NCBI GenBank assembly: GCA_036495715.1
Contig: DASXML010000052.1
Coordinates: 47,725 to 111,724 of the forward strand
Source: Scandinavium sp036495715
GTDB lineage: Bacteria > Pseudomonadota > Gammaproteobacteria > Enterobacterales > Enterobacteriaceae
Length of the DNA stretch: 64,000 nt
Reading direction: 5' to 3'
Part shown: positions 51,647 to 59,362 of the stretch, piece after piece
How the letters are laid out: each line of letters begins with the position of its first letter
Numbering within the stretch: position 1 is the stretch's first letter
Translations under genes and position numbers: made by a program
Notes under the pieces: model-generated
The model's database searches: none
Seen by the model: only the letters and a program-made list of their open reading frames with translations
What the model was told of the DNA's origin: nothing

Positions 51647-52375
51647 TCAGTGCTCCATGGTGAATTCGATCATGTCGGCGCGGGTCAGGCTGACGGAATA
51701 TTCCGCCGCGTTGGCCTCGCCTTCACGATGGTTCAGGGTGCGCACGCACAGCAGCGGCGCCATATTCGGGATTTCCAGCACGTTGCTTTCTTTGGCCTGG
51801 GCGCGACGGGCGCTGATCCGCGTTTGGGTGCGGGTCAGGGTCAGATCCAGTGCTTCACGCAGGAAATCGTGCAGCGAGCCGCTGTTAAAGCGTTGCAGCG
51901 CGGGCCAAAAACGCATGTCGGCAAAGTAGTGATCGATAATGCACAGCGCGACGCCGTTGACGCGGCGCAGGGTGCGCAGGTGAATGACGTTGTCGCCTTC
52001 CTGTACACCGAGCGCGTCGGCCACATGACCGGAGGCCGGACGCAGCACCGACAGCATTTTTTCGCTGGTCGGATGGCTGCCCTGATCGAGCAGATTCTGA
52101 CTAAACCGCGCCTGTGCGTTGAGCGGGTAATCGAAGGGGCGCATTAACACCAGCACGCCCACGCCCTGACGGCGTTGCACCCAGCCTTTCTCGACTAACT
52201 GATCGATGGCACGGCGCAGCGTGTGGCGGTTCACCTCAAAGCGGGCGGCCAATTGATGTTCAGCGGGGAGGTAATCTCCGCAGCGATACTGGCTGCGTAA
52301 CTCCTGTTCGAGCCTGGCGGCGATTTCCTCGTAGCGCGTCGGATAACTGGTCGGATGTCTGGACAAGTGCAGCAT
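51647..52375 (-). CDS. phnF: GntR-family regulator PhnF
   Basis: A 242-residue HutC/GntR-type regulator. Winged helix at about residues 12-75 (FEVNRHTLRRAIDQLVEKGW) and a chorismate-lyase-like effector domain after it (YSVSLTRADMIEFTM at the end). It is the first phn gene here; in E. coli phnC, phnD and phnE come before it. It likely represses the operon in response to a phosphonate-related ligand; the ligand is unknown. Confidence 0.95.
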   Translation of the reverse strand: MLHLSRHPTSYPTRYEEIAARLEQELRSQYRCGDYLPAEHQLAARFEVNRHTLRRAIDQLVEKGWVQRRQGVGVLVLMRPFDYPLNAQARFSQNLLDQGSHPTSEKMLSVLRPASGHVADALGVQEGDNVIHLRTLRRVNGVALCIIDHYFADMRFWPALQRFNSGSLHDFLREALDLTLTRTQTRISARRAQAKESNVLEIPNMAPLLCVRTLNHREGEANAAEYSVSLTRADMIEFTMEH

Positions 52376-52560
52376 AATGGAGACCTCTTCAACGTCGGTA
52401 TCGCCCGGTGAGGGGAAAGTGAGACGAAACTGGCGACATCGTGACGCGGAAATATGACAGCGCGGTTAAGGCACGGTGACTGAACGATGAAGAGTTGGGG
52501 TGAGGTGTGTGACAGGCTTGCCTTAAGGAATACGGCAGCGATTTAGATACGATGGGCATT
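52376..52560 (-). promoter_or_regulatory. phn operon promoter region with Pho-box half-sites
   Basis: On the minus strand CTGTCAT lies at 52460-52454 and CTGTCAC at 52515-52509, each a full 7-bp Pho-box half-site. The second halves at the required spacing are poor, so binding by PhoB is plausible but not assured. In E. coli the phn promoter precedes phnC; here it must lie in this gap or beyond. Confidence 0.4.
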
Positions 52561-52864
52561 CACGGTGGTCACAGCGATGGTGTTGGTCCTCGCCTGAAAT
52601 CGGCGAGACGGACCCGTGAAGACAAGGTCAGGCCGCCATGGATGGCGGCATGAGGCGAAATGAGACAGGATGTCGAATCGAGCCGACCTTAGGCTGAGCG
52701 GTGACGGTGAGTGCAGTGCGAAGCACCGATTTCAATCGCGAGGCCGAGGGGATTGCAAAGGGGAATTCGGGAATTCCCCTTTGCCCGTTCACAGGTGCAG
52801 AAGTATCAGAATCTGCCGCTTATGAGGTGGACGGAACACACTGCGCGAGTGCAACTGACGAGTA
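52561..52864. other. Structured non-coding block of unknown origin between phnF and yjdN
   Basis: 304 bases without a credible gene but rich in inverted repeats: CTCGCC/GGCGAG near 52589-52606, GCCGCCAT-GG-ATGGCGGC at 52632-52649, and a perfect 14-bp arm pair at 52755-52768 / 52771-52784 (GCAAAGGGGAATTC and complement) around GG. It replaces phnCDE in this position. It could be a processed RNA, a decayed mobile element or a repeat family I do not recognise. Confidence 0.55.
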
Positions 52865-53296
52865 TTACGGTTGTTTAACAACGTTGATCATCCACGGCAC
52901 GCCGAATTTATCGGCCACTTTGCCAAAGCCGTGTGCCCAGAAGGTTTCCTGCCAGTCCATTTCGATTTTGCCGCCCTGAGCGAGGGCGTCGAACCAGCGT
53001 TTTCCTTCGTTGACGTCCTGGGTGTCCAGCACCAGGGTAAAGCCGGAATAGCTGACGCTGCCGGCCATGCCGTCGCTCATCATGATTTCACTGCCCGCAA
53101 TACGGACGTTGGAGTGGGCGATGGCATCAGGCGGGAACTGCATCCCGGACGGGCAACCTTCTTCGCTGTTTTGGTCGTTTTTCGGCATGTCGCCAAAGGT
53201 AATTTTATAGCCGATCTCGGCATTCAGCGCCTGCTGGTAAAAAGCATGGGCTTCGGCGCAGTTGCCAGAGAAAGAGAGGTAGGGAGCTAAAGACAT
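52865..53296 (-). CDS. yjdN: VOC-superfamily protein YjdN (PhnB)
   Basis: A 143-residue glyoxalase-fold protein close to E. coli YjdN. It starts MSLAPYLSFSGNCAEAHAFY and contains HSNVRIAGSEIMMSDGM and the closing WAHGFGKVADKFGVPWMINV. Despite the old name PhnB it is not part of the C-P lyase, and its substrate is unknown. Start 53296 taken by homology; an upstream ATG at 53344 lies in the ERIC element. Confidence 0.92.
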   Translation of the reverse strand: MSLAPYLSFSGNCAEAHAFYQQALNAEIGYKITFGDMPKNDQNSEEGCPSGMQFPPDAIAHSNVRIAGSEIMMSDGMAGSVSYSGFTLVLDTQDVNEGKRWFDALAQGGKIEMDWQETFWAHGFGKVADKFGVPWMINVVKQP

Positions 53297-53336
53297 AACC
53301 AGAACCTCGGGAAAGAGTGACCCGATAAGTGTAGCA

Positions 53337-53456
53337 GCCTTCATACTTCAAGCCGCAGGTGTGTTGGCTGCACCTGCTCGCCCCAGTCACTTACTTGAGT
53401 AAGCTCCTGGGAACTCACAGGTTTGCCGCCTTCCTGCCACTTGAATTATTTTGGCT
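53337..53456. repeat. ERIC-type intergenic repeat, copy 3
   Basis: Full-length element between yjdM and yjdN: CATACTTCAAGCCGCAGGTG, the core CCCCAGTCACTTACTT with GTAAGCTCCTGGGAACTCAC, then TTGCCGCCTTCCTGCCAC. The core matches the classic ERIC primer sites. Confidence 0.92.
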
Positions 53457-53485
53457 GTAAAGTGTAGCGAGGGGAAAATTGATTT

Positions 53486-53521
53486 TGTAGGCCGGGTAAG
53501 GCGGAGCCGCCACCCGGCGAT
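53486..53521. repeat. REP unit after yjdM
   Basis: TGTAGGCCGGGTAAGGCGGA followed by GCCGCCACCCGGCGA, a single hairpin unit of the REP family, 19 bases beyond the yjdM stop. Confidence 0.82.
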
Positions 53522-53540
53522 GCTGCATCTGGAAAGGGGA

Positions 53541-53876
53541 TCAGTTCTTTTTTACGAACTCGGATTTCAGCTTCATCGGGCCAAAACCATCAATTTTGCA
53601 GTCGATGTTGTGATCGCCTTCCACGAGGCGGATATTCTTCACTTTGGTGCCGATTTTCAGCATCGAAGAGGCACCTTTAACTTTCAGATCCTTCACCACG
53701 GTCACGCTGTCGCCATCGGCCAGCAGGTTGCCGTTAGCATCTTTCACGATAAGTGCATCGCTGTCCTGAGAAGGTTCAGCGTCGTTCCACTCGTGGGCGC
53801 ACTCCGGGCAGATGAACATACCGTTGTCTTCATAGGTGTATTCGGAATTGCATTTTGGGCAATGTGGCAGAGACAT
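53541..53876 (-). CDS. yjdM: Zinc-ribbon protein YjdM (PhnA)
   Basis: A 111-residue protein, same length as E. coli YjdM. The N-terminal zinc ribbon CPKCNSEYTYEDNGMFICPEC (CX2C...CX2C) is at residues 6-26; the C-terminal PhnA domain shows VKDANGNLLADGDSVTVVKD. Function is unknown and not tied to phosphonates. Start 53876 chosen by family length. Confidence 0.93.
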   Translation of the reverse strand: MSLPHCPKCNSEYTYEDNGMFICPECAHEWNDAEPSQDSDALIVKDANGNLLADGDSVTVVKDLKVKGASSMLKIGTKVKNIRLVEGDHNIDCKIDGFGPMKLKSEFVKKN

Positions 53877-54305
53877 AGGAACCTCGTAATAATTGAAAAT
53901 GCGCCACAGACCGTGCAAACCGCCGCTGAGCGCTAAAAGTATGTCTCATTATATCGCAAGTCCCTACCGTTGTCGGGACTATTTGCCCACCGCCCTGTAC
54001 GGCTTGCCATCGCTTGTACACATTTTGATGTTTCGAAATTGCTGAGTAATGCAGTTTAGGTTATGTTGAGAATTGCATTTCTGATTATTACCCAGCGCTA
54101 TCTTAACCACCTCATTTCGTCAGGAAATTTATATGCAATATATCCTGCCTAATGTCATTTATAGCGCTAATCTGTATATCTCCTGATTTTTTTACGCACT
54201 GCGTTTTTTTCGTGGTGCGATAATTATATAAAAAATAAAATCGGGATATAAAAAAGTCTGACAAATAAAAATTTATAAAATTTGCGTTAAGGGAATACTT
54301 TAACC
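53877..54305. other. AT-rich divergent gap between yjdM and crfC
   Basis: 429 bases, strongly AT-rich toward crfC. No gene is credible. It should contain the divergent promoters of yjdM and crfC; GTTAAGGGA precedes the crfC start by about 12 bases. No named operator was found. Confidence 0.5.
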
Positions 54306-56651
54306 ATGTACACACAGACAATATTTGAATTGAGTCAGGAAGCGGAACGCTTACTGCAACTGGCATTACGACATCTTGATACCGTCAATGGACTTCCGGG
54401 CAATGTGATGGGCGGCGCACAGACTGAGTCTGGCGTGCTGGGGGGAGCCCATGTCCGCAATCCGGGAAGCCATTTGCTGAGCACGCAGCAGGACACGCTG
54501 AATAACGAGCTACGTAAAATTACCCGCCTGGAAATGGTGTTGGCTATTGTTGGCACAATGAAAGCGGGAAAATCCACGACCATTAATGCCATTGTGGGAA
54601 CTGAGGTTTTACCTAACCGAAATCGCCCAATGACCGCATTGCCGACCCTTATTCGTCATACTCCCGGCCAGAAAGAACCGGAGCTGAACTTTATTCATGT
54701 CAAACCCATTGAGCGTCTAATGCATGAATTACAGGAGCGGCTTCGTCATAGCGATCGGGCAAAACTGGCGCTCAAACTGGAAATGGATAAGGACATGAAC
54801 GCCCTGCTTGAACACATTATTGGCGGTGTGGCGTTTGAAAAACATTATCTCGGCGCGCAGCCTATTTTTCAGTGCCTGAAAAGCCTGAACGATCTGGTTC
54901 GTCTTTCCCGAGCAATGGATGTCGATTTTCCGTTTGCGGATTACGCGGCGATTGAACATATCCCGGTTATTGAAGTGGAGTTCGTGCATTTGGCAGGGCT
55001 TGGGGAAAACGCAGGCCAACTGACGCTGTTAGATACGCCGGGGCCGAACGAAGCCGGCCAACCGCATCTGCAAAAAATGCTCAATGAGCAATTGGCGCGG
55101 GCGTCGGCGGTGCTGGCGGTCATGGATTATACCCAGCTGAAATCCATTTCCGATCAGGATGTGCGTCAGGCGATAGCCGCCGTCAGCAAATCGGTGCCGC
55201 TGTACGCGTTGGTGAATAAGTTCGATCAGAAAGACAGAAACAGCGACGACGAGGAGCAGGTGCGGGCGATGATCTCTGGCACGCTGATGAAAGGTTTTAT
55301 TACGCCGGGACGGATCTTCCCGGTGTCGTCGATGTGGGGTTATCTCGCCAATCGCGCGCGGCACGAGTTAAACAGCAAAGGGAAATTGCCCGATTACCAG
55401 GAACAGCGCTGGGTGCAGGATTTTGCCGAAGCGGCGTTAGGACGCCGCTGGCGCACCGCCGATCTGGACGATGTGACCCCTATTCGTCATGCCGCCGATT
55501 TGCTGTGGGAAGATTCGCTGTTTGAAAAGCCGATCAACATGCTGCTGCACGCAGCCCATGACAACGCCTCCTTGTTTGCGCTGCGTTCTGCTTCGCACAA
55601 ATTGCTGAACTATGCGCAAAACGTCCGTGATTTTCTCGAATTTCGCCTGCAAGGGCTGACGGTGGCCGCTGAGCAGTTACAGAATAATATCGTGCGTCTT
55701 GAAGAAGATATGGCGCATTTTGACGTCCGTCAGCGGGTGGTGAGTGAAGAAATCAGCCATGAAGTGGAGCAGGCAATGGACGCCGCTGAAGCCTTTATTT
55801 CCGGGCAACAGACCGAAATTTTGCAGCTGATCGACAGCAGTTTTAGCGCGGAAAATCTGCGGCTAATGTGCCTCGCCAACGGTGCGGATTTTCGCTGGTC
55901 GTCGCAGGACGACAGCGGTGAGCTTGTGCTTGAAGACGAAGTGCAGGCTAACCGCTTGCTCAATATTATTCGTGCCGATTGCGAAGGCACGGTGTTTGCC
56001 TGCCAGCAGGGGATTATCCGTGAGCTGTCGCTGCGTTTTAGCCAACTTGAAACCTCACTCAGCCGTTCGCTGGATGATGCGCTCAAGCCGATTGAATCCC
56101 ACGTAAAAGAAGAACTGCACCGCGCCGGGTTCCGCACACGGATCACGCTGCCGGTGTTTCAGTCAGGATCATTACAGGTCACCATGCCGCAGTGGTTTAA
56201 CGGCACCATCGCCACCGAAGATTTACCGATGGGCAACGTGCGCGGCGGGGTCCGCGAAACGATGAGTCGTTGGCTGAACAACCCCAACTGGGGCTGGGAC
56301 GATTACGTGATGACCAAAACGCGGTACATCATTGATGTGAATGCTATTAAGGGGCGAATTATCGACAGCGTGTCGACGTTCTGCGCACAAATCCTTAAAG
56401 CTTTGGCGGCGCAAGTCGATGTCTCTGTTACGGCGGGAATGGTGACGTTCTTTGCAGAGTTTTCACAGAGCCTCAGCGGCTTGCAGAAAAATTTGCAGGA
56501 AAGTCTGACGTTACGCCAGCAGCATCAGTCCACGGTGAACGCCCTTTGCCTGCAACTTACGCAATGCCTGGCGACGGTTCGCTGGATTGAAGAGGATGCG
56601 CGCCTGTTGCGCGATGACATTCAAACCCTTTTTGTGGCTGAACAGAGATGA
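54306..56651 (+). CDS. crfC: Dynamin-like GTPase CrfC (YjdA)
   Basis: A 781-residue dynamin-superfamily protein, about 40 residues longer than E. coli CrfC. G1 is GTMKAGKST at residues 83-91, with NRPMTALPTLIRHT (G2), LLDTPGPNEAG (G3) and LVNKFDQKD (G4). The helical stalk region beyond 460 is divergent from E. coli. CrfC binds the DNA polymerase clamp and joins sister nascent DNA; here an N-terminal QLALR at 18-22 is the nearest thing to a clamp-binding motif. The stop overlaps yjcZ by 4 bases. Confidence 0.93.
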   Translation: MYTQTIFELSQEAERLLQLALRHLDTVNGLPGNVMGGAQTESGVLGGAHVRNPGSHLLSTQQDTLNNELRKITRLEMVLAIVGTMKAGKSTTINAIVGTEVLPNRNRPMTALPTLIRHTPGQKEPELNFIHVKPIERLMHELQERLRHSDRAKLALKLEMDKDMNALLEHIIGGVAFEKHYLGAQPIFQCLKSLNDLVRLSRAMDVDFPFADYAAIEHIPVIEVEFVHLAGLGENAGQLTLLDTPGPNEAGQPHLQKMLNEQLARASAVLAVMDYTQLKSISDQDVRQAIAAVSKSVPLYALVNKFDQKDRNSDDEEQVRAMISGTLMKGFITPGRIFPVSSMWGYLANRARHELNSKGKLPDYQEQRWVQDFAEAALGRRWRTADLDDVTPIRHAADLLWEDSLFEKPINMLLHAAHDNASLFALRSASHKLLNYAQNVRDFLEFRLQGLTVAAEQLQNNIVRLEEDMAHFDVRQRVVSEEISHEVEQAMDAAEAFISGQQTEILQLIDSSFSAENLRLMCLANGADFRWSSQDDSGELVLEDEVQANRLLNIIRADCEGTVFACQQGIIRELSLRFSQLETSLSRSLDDALKPIESHVKEELHRAGFRTRITLPVFQSGSLQVTMPQWFNGTIATEDLPMGNVRGGVRETMSRWLNNPNWGWDDYVMTKTRYIIDVNAIKGRIIDSVSTFCAQILKALAAQVDVSVTAGMVTFFAEFSQSLSGLQKNLQESLTLRQQHQSTVNALCLQLTQCLATVRWIEEDARLLRDDIQTLFVAEQR

Positions 56652-57529
56652 ACACGCGATTGCTGGAGGGACCGGGCCGTTGGCTTGAATCTCTCCATGC
56701 CCGATTTATGGTGGATCTGGTGCTGGGCATTGAAAACCCGCGCCAGCATTCGCTGGCCCCACAACAACAGCAGTTTCGTGAACGCCTGATGAATGAAATC
56801 GCGGCGCAAACGCCGCTGCGCCCGTGGTCGGTGGCGGGCCTGTTTAGCGACAATCCCGCGATGCGCCTGGGGTTGGCGGAAAAACTCGCCAGTCAGTTCG
56901 ATCCCGGCCATTTAGCCTTGACGCGCATGTGCCGTTATCTGCAACGTCTCCAGACCAGAAGCCACGGTTCGCCAGAGCTGCGTCAACAGTTTGGCCTGAT
57001 TAGCGAACAATTCAGCCAACGGGCGGAGTACAAACAGCGTGCGTTGACTCAGCGCGGGCTGATGGTGGAGTCCGGTTCGCACAGTGATGAAGTGTTTACG
57101 CGCTGGCATGCCGGGCAGTATGACGGCTGGTCGTTGGCCGGGCGCTGTTACATCGCACTGGAAGAATTGCGCTGGGGCGCGTTCGGTGACGCATGGCGGC
57201 TGGCAAATACCGAAGTGCGCGGCTTACTGAAAGACAGCCTGCGTTCGATGGCCTCGCAATATCTTGCCGAAGGCATTGGTGCCGCGACAGAAACTCGCCA
57301 TTTTTATCATCAATGGCTGGCTTCGCCGACGTCAGCGGGCCTGATGGATCATAAAGAAATGCTGGCCTGGCTGGGAAGCGACTGTGATGCGGTGCGCCAG
57401 CCGGTGTGCTGGTCTGTGACGCAAACCTGGCAGCCGGTCGCGTTGGGAATGCCGCGACTCTGTTCGGCGACCAGACTGGTTGACGCGATGATTGATGAGC
57501 TATTTGCTGACGAGATGGATGTGGCTTGA
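56648..57529 (+). CDS. yjcZ: YjcZ, conserved partner of CrfC
   Basis: A 293-residue protein, length as E. coli YjcZ. No catalytic motif is recognised. It is overlapped by crfC (ATGA), so the two are co-translated and likely act together. Landmarks are GRWLESLHARFMVDLVLGIE, RQHSLAPQQQQFRERLM and WHAGQYDGWSLAGRCYIALE. Role unknown; a CrfC-associated function is inferred from linkage. Confidence 0.9.
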   Translation: MNTRLLEGPGRWLESLHARFMVDLVLGIENPRQHSLAPQQQQFRERLMNEIAAQTPLRPWSVAGLFSDNPAMRLGLAEKLASQFDPGHLALTRMCRYLQRLQTRSHGSPELRQQFGLISEQFSQRAEYKQRALTQRGLMVESGSHSDEVFTRWHAGQYDGWSLAGRCYIALEELRWGAFGDAWRLANTEVRGLLKDSLRSMASQYLAEGIGAATETRHFYHQWLASPTSAGLMDHKEMLAWLGSDCDAVRQPVCWSVTQTWQPVALGMPRLCSATRLVDAMIDELFADEMDVA

Positions 57530-57536
57530 TTGATTT

Positions 57537-57618
57537 TGCCCGGCGGCGCTGCGCTTGCGTGGGCCTATAATAGATTGCTATTTGTAGGCCGGGCACGGCT
57601 TCAGCCGCCGCCCGGCAT
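57537..57618. repeat. REP/BIME-type element between yjcZ and kdgT-like gene
   Basis: GCCCGGCGGCGCTGCGCTTG, then TTTGTAGGCCGGGCACGGC and GCCGCCGCCCGGC: two opposed units between convergent genes. Confidence 0.85.
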
Positions 57619-57625
57619 TGGAAGA

Positions 57626-58621
57626 TTAATGATTCAGGGATCCTGCGGCTACCGGTTCCGGCTGTTTCGCCTGAGCGTGACCGGCGCGTTTGGCATACAG
57701 CGCGGTAATAATGGGTACCAGAATCGCGGTGACAATCACGCTCGCCGCCACCAGTGCAGTTGCCGATGCGGCAACGGATTCAAAGGCCGGGTTAATCTGC
57801 GCAATAATCACCGGGTTCGCGACCGCAGCACCTGCCGCCGAAGAGGCTGCGATACCCGCCGTCCCATTCCCGCCACCAATCACGCGGTCAGCAATAATCA
57901 GTGGGATACCGGTAATGATAATCACCGCGACGCCCAACACGATACCCAACAGGCCAGTGTCCACAATCACGCTCAGATTTATGGTGTTGCCAAGCGCGAA
58001 GCCGAAGAACGGGATCAGCACCGGCGTTGCTTTGCTAAAGAAGGCGCGAAGATCGTGGTCCAGGTTGCCGAGGGCAAAACCAATCAGGAACGGCAGCACG
58101 GCACCCACGAAATGATGGGGTTCAAAGGAGGCGAGGCCCGCGGAACCGAGGATAACCATGGTCATCAGCGGGCCGGATTCCAGCGACATCAGCACGAACG
58201 CACCCGATTCCTCTTTCGAACCATACTGATTCATTAGGCTGGCGTATAAACCGCCGTTAGTCATGTCCATCGCGGAAATCAACGCCAGCACCGACAGCCC
58301 GGCAAAGAAGCCCGTCTGGATACCGCCTTCCGGGATAAAGCTCGCGGCGATCATCGCCACGACCCACGCGACGGCAATTTTTGTGAGCACCAACGTTCCA
58401 GATTTACGCAGCACCGTGCCGGTCGCACGCAAATCAATCGACGCCCCGATGCAGAAAAACCAAACGGCCAGGATCGGCACGGTGCCGCCAATCATTCCTT
58501 TGGTGAATGAGCCAAAATAATTCCCTGTATCGGGTGCAAATGTATTTAAAACAGCGCCCAGCAGCAGTGGAACGAGCATCATTCCGCCAGGGATTCGTTC
58601 GATCGTGGCTTTGATTTTCAT
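57626..58621 (-). CDS. kdgT: 2-keto-3-deoxygluconate permease (KdgT family)
   Basis: A 331-residue membrane transporter with about ten segments. It matches KdgT: MKIKATIERIPGGMMLVPLL at the start, ISAMDMTNGGLYASLMNQYG in the middle and GNGTAGIAASSAAGAAVANP near the substrate site. It imports 2-keto-3-deoxygluconate from pectin or uronate breakdown. E. coli kdgT is elsewhere, so this gene was inserted between yjcZ and proP. It may be a second copy; other kdg genes are not in view. Confidence 0.88.
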   Translation of the reverse strand: MKIKATIERIPGGMMLVPLLLGAVLNTFAPDTGNYFGSFTKGMIGGTVPILAVWFFCIGASIDLRATGTVLRKSGTLVLTKIAVAWVVAMIAASFIPEGGIQTGFFAGLSVLALISAMDMTNGGLYASLMNQYGSKEESGAFVLMSLESGPLMTMVILGSAGLASFEPHHFVGAVLPFLIGFALGNLDHDLRAFFSKATPVLIPFFGFALGNTINLSVIVDTGLLGIVLGVAVIIITGIPLIIADRVIGGGNGTAGIAASSAAGAAVANPVIIAQINPAFESVAASATALVAASVIVTAILVPIITALYAKRAGHAQAKQPEPVAAGSLNH

Positions 58622-59362
58622 TTTCTATCCTCACTTCCCACAGCCGTTGACGCCGGGAAGACATAAAAGAAGGTCGTTCAACAAATTGGCCGACAGTTTT
58701 TCGGGTATCTGTTTGTTTATGCGAGCAAAATGAAACAGGGGTAGCTTGACGTTCATGCTGTTTTTATCAGCGAGTTAATGCTCTGGGGATATAATGCGAT
58801 CATTGGAATATTGATTCAATCAAAACAAAACAGTGTTTTAGTTATGCGTGTCACATATTCAAAGGAAAGATTTGTGCTGCGTTTATTAATGAATTCGCTG
58901 TGAATTAGATGTAAAGAAATGTCGAAGTGAAATGCTTAGCAGGTAAATTATTTTTAGGCGTATCAATGGCTAATTCACTGGTGAGATTGAGGTTTTTCTC
59001 ATGATGGGAAAATGCTCAATCAAAAATGCGGGTAATTTAAATTTGAACTTATTGACGCTTCCTGAATCAACTTAACAGTAAGTATTATTTTCCGTGAAGT
59101 TGATCACACATATAAACACTGCTAGGGTAAGTAAGGAAATACCTAAAATAACTTCCTGAATAGACGTTTTGGTCAGAATCTTTTACAGCCAGAGCAGGCG
59201 TCAACAGGTTCGGTTGTACAGGCTATAAACAGCCAGTGTAAGTAAACCTGCTACGCTTGAAATGAGGAGCACAGCAATTCGCCGCTCCCTTACCGCACTC
59301 ACACGAATCCTTGTGTTCGTTTCCCCTTGTGTGCGCTCACGGCGATAGTTAACGAGGACAAC
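58622..59362. promoter_or_regulatory. kdgT-proP divergent control region
   Basis: 741 bases without a gene. For proP: a CRP site CGTGAAGTTGATCACA at 59093-59108 followed by AAACACTGCTAGGGTAA, nearly the same as the E. coli proP P1 region (-10 TAGGGT at 59123). For the permease: palindrome AAAACAGTGTTTT at 58827-58839 and AAAATGAAACA at 58727-58737, which resemble KdgR-box halves. The AT-rich stretch 58740-59090 may also bind Fis or H-NS. The proP P1 assignment is firm; the KdgR site is tentative. Confidence 0.65.

Noticed and set aside
52495..52520. Full Pho box upstream of phnF
   Set aside because: CTGTCAC half-site is good but the second half at the right spacing is poor; kept only as half-sites.
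54112..54366. 84-codon minus-strand frame upstream of crfC
   Set aside because: Runs through AT-rich promoter sequence and into crfC; Phe/Ile/Asn/Tyr-rich without a ribosome site.
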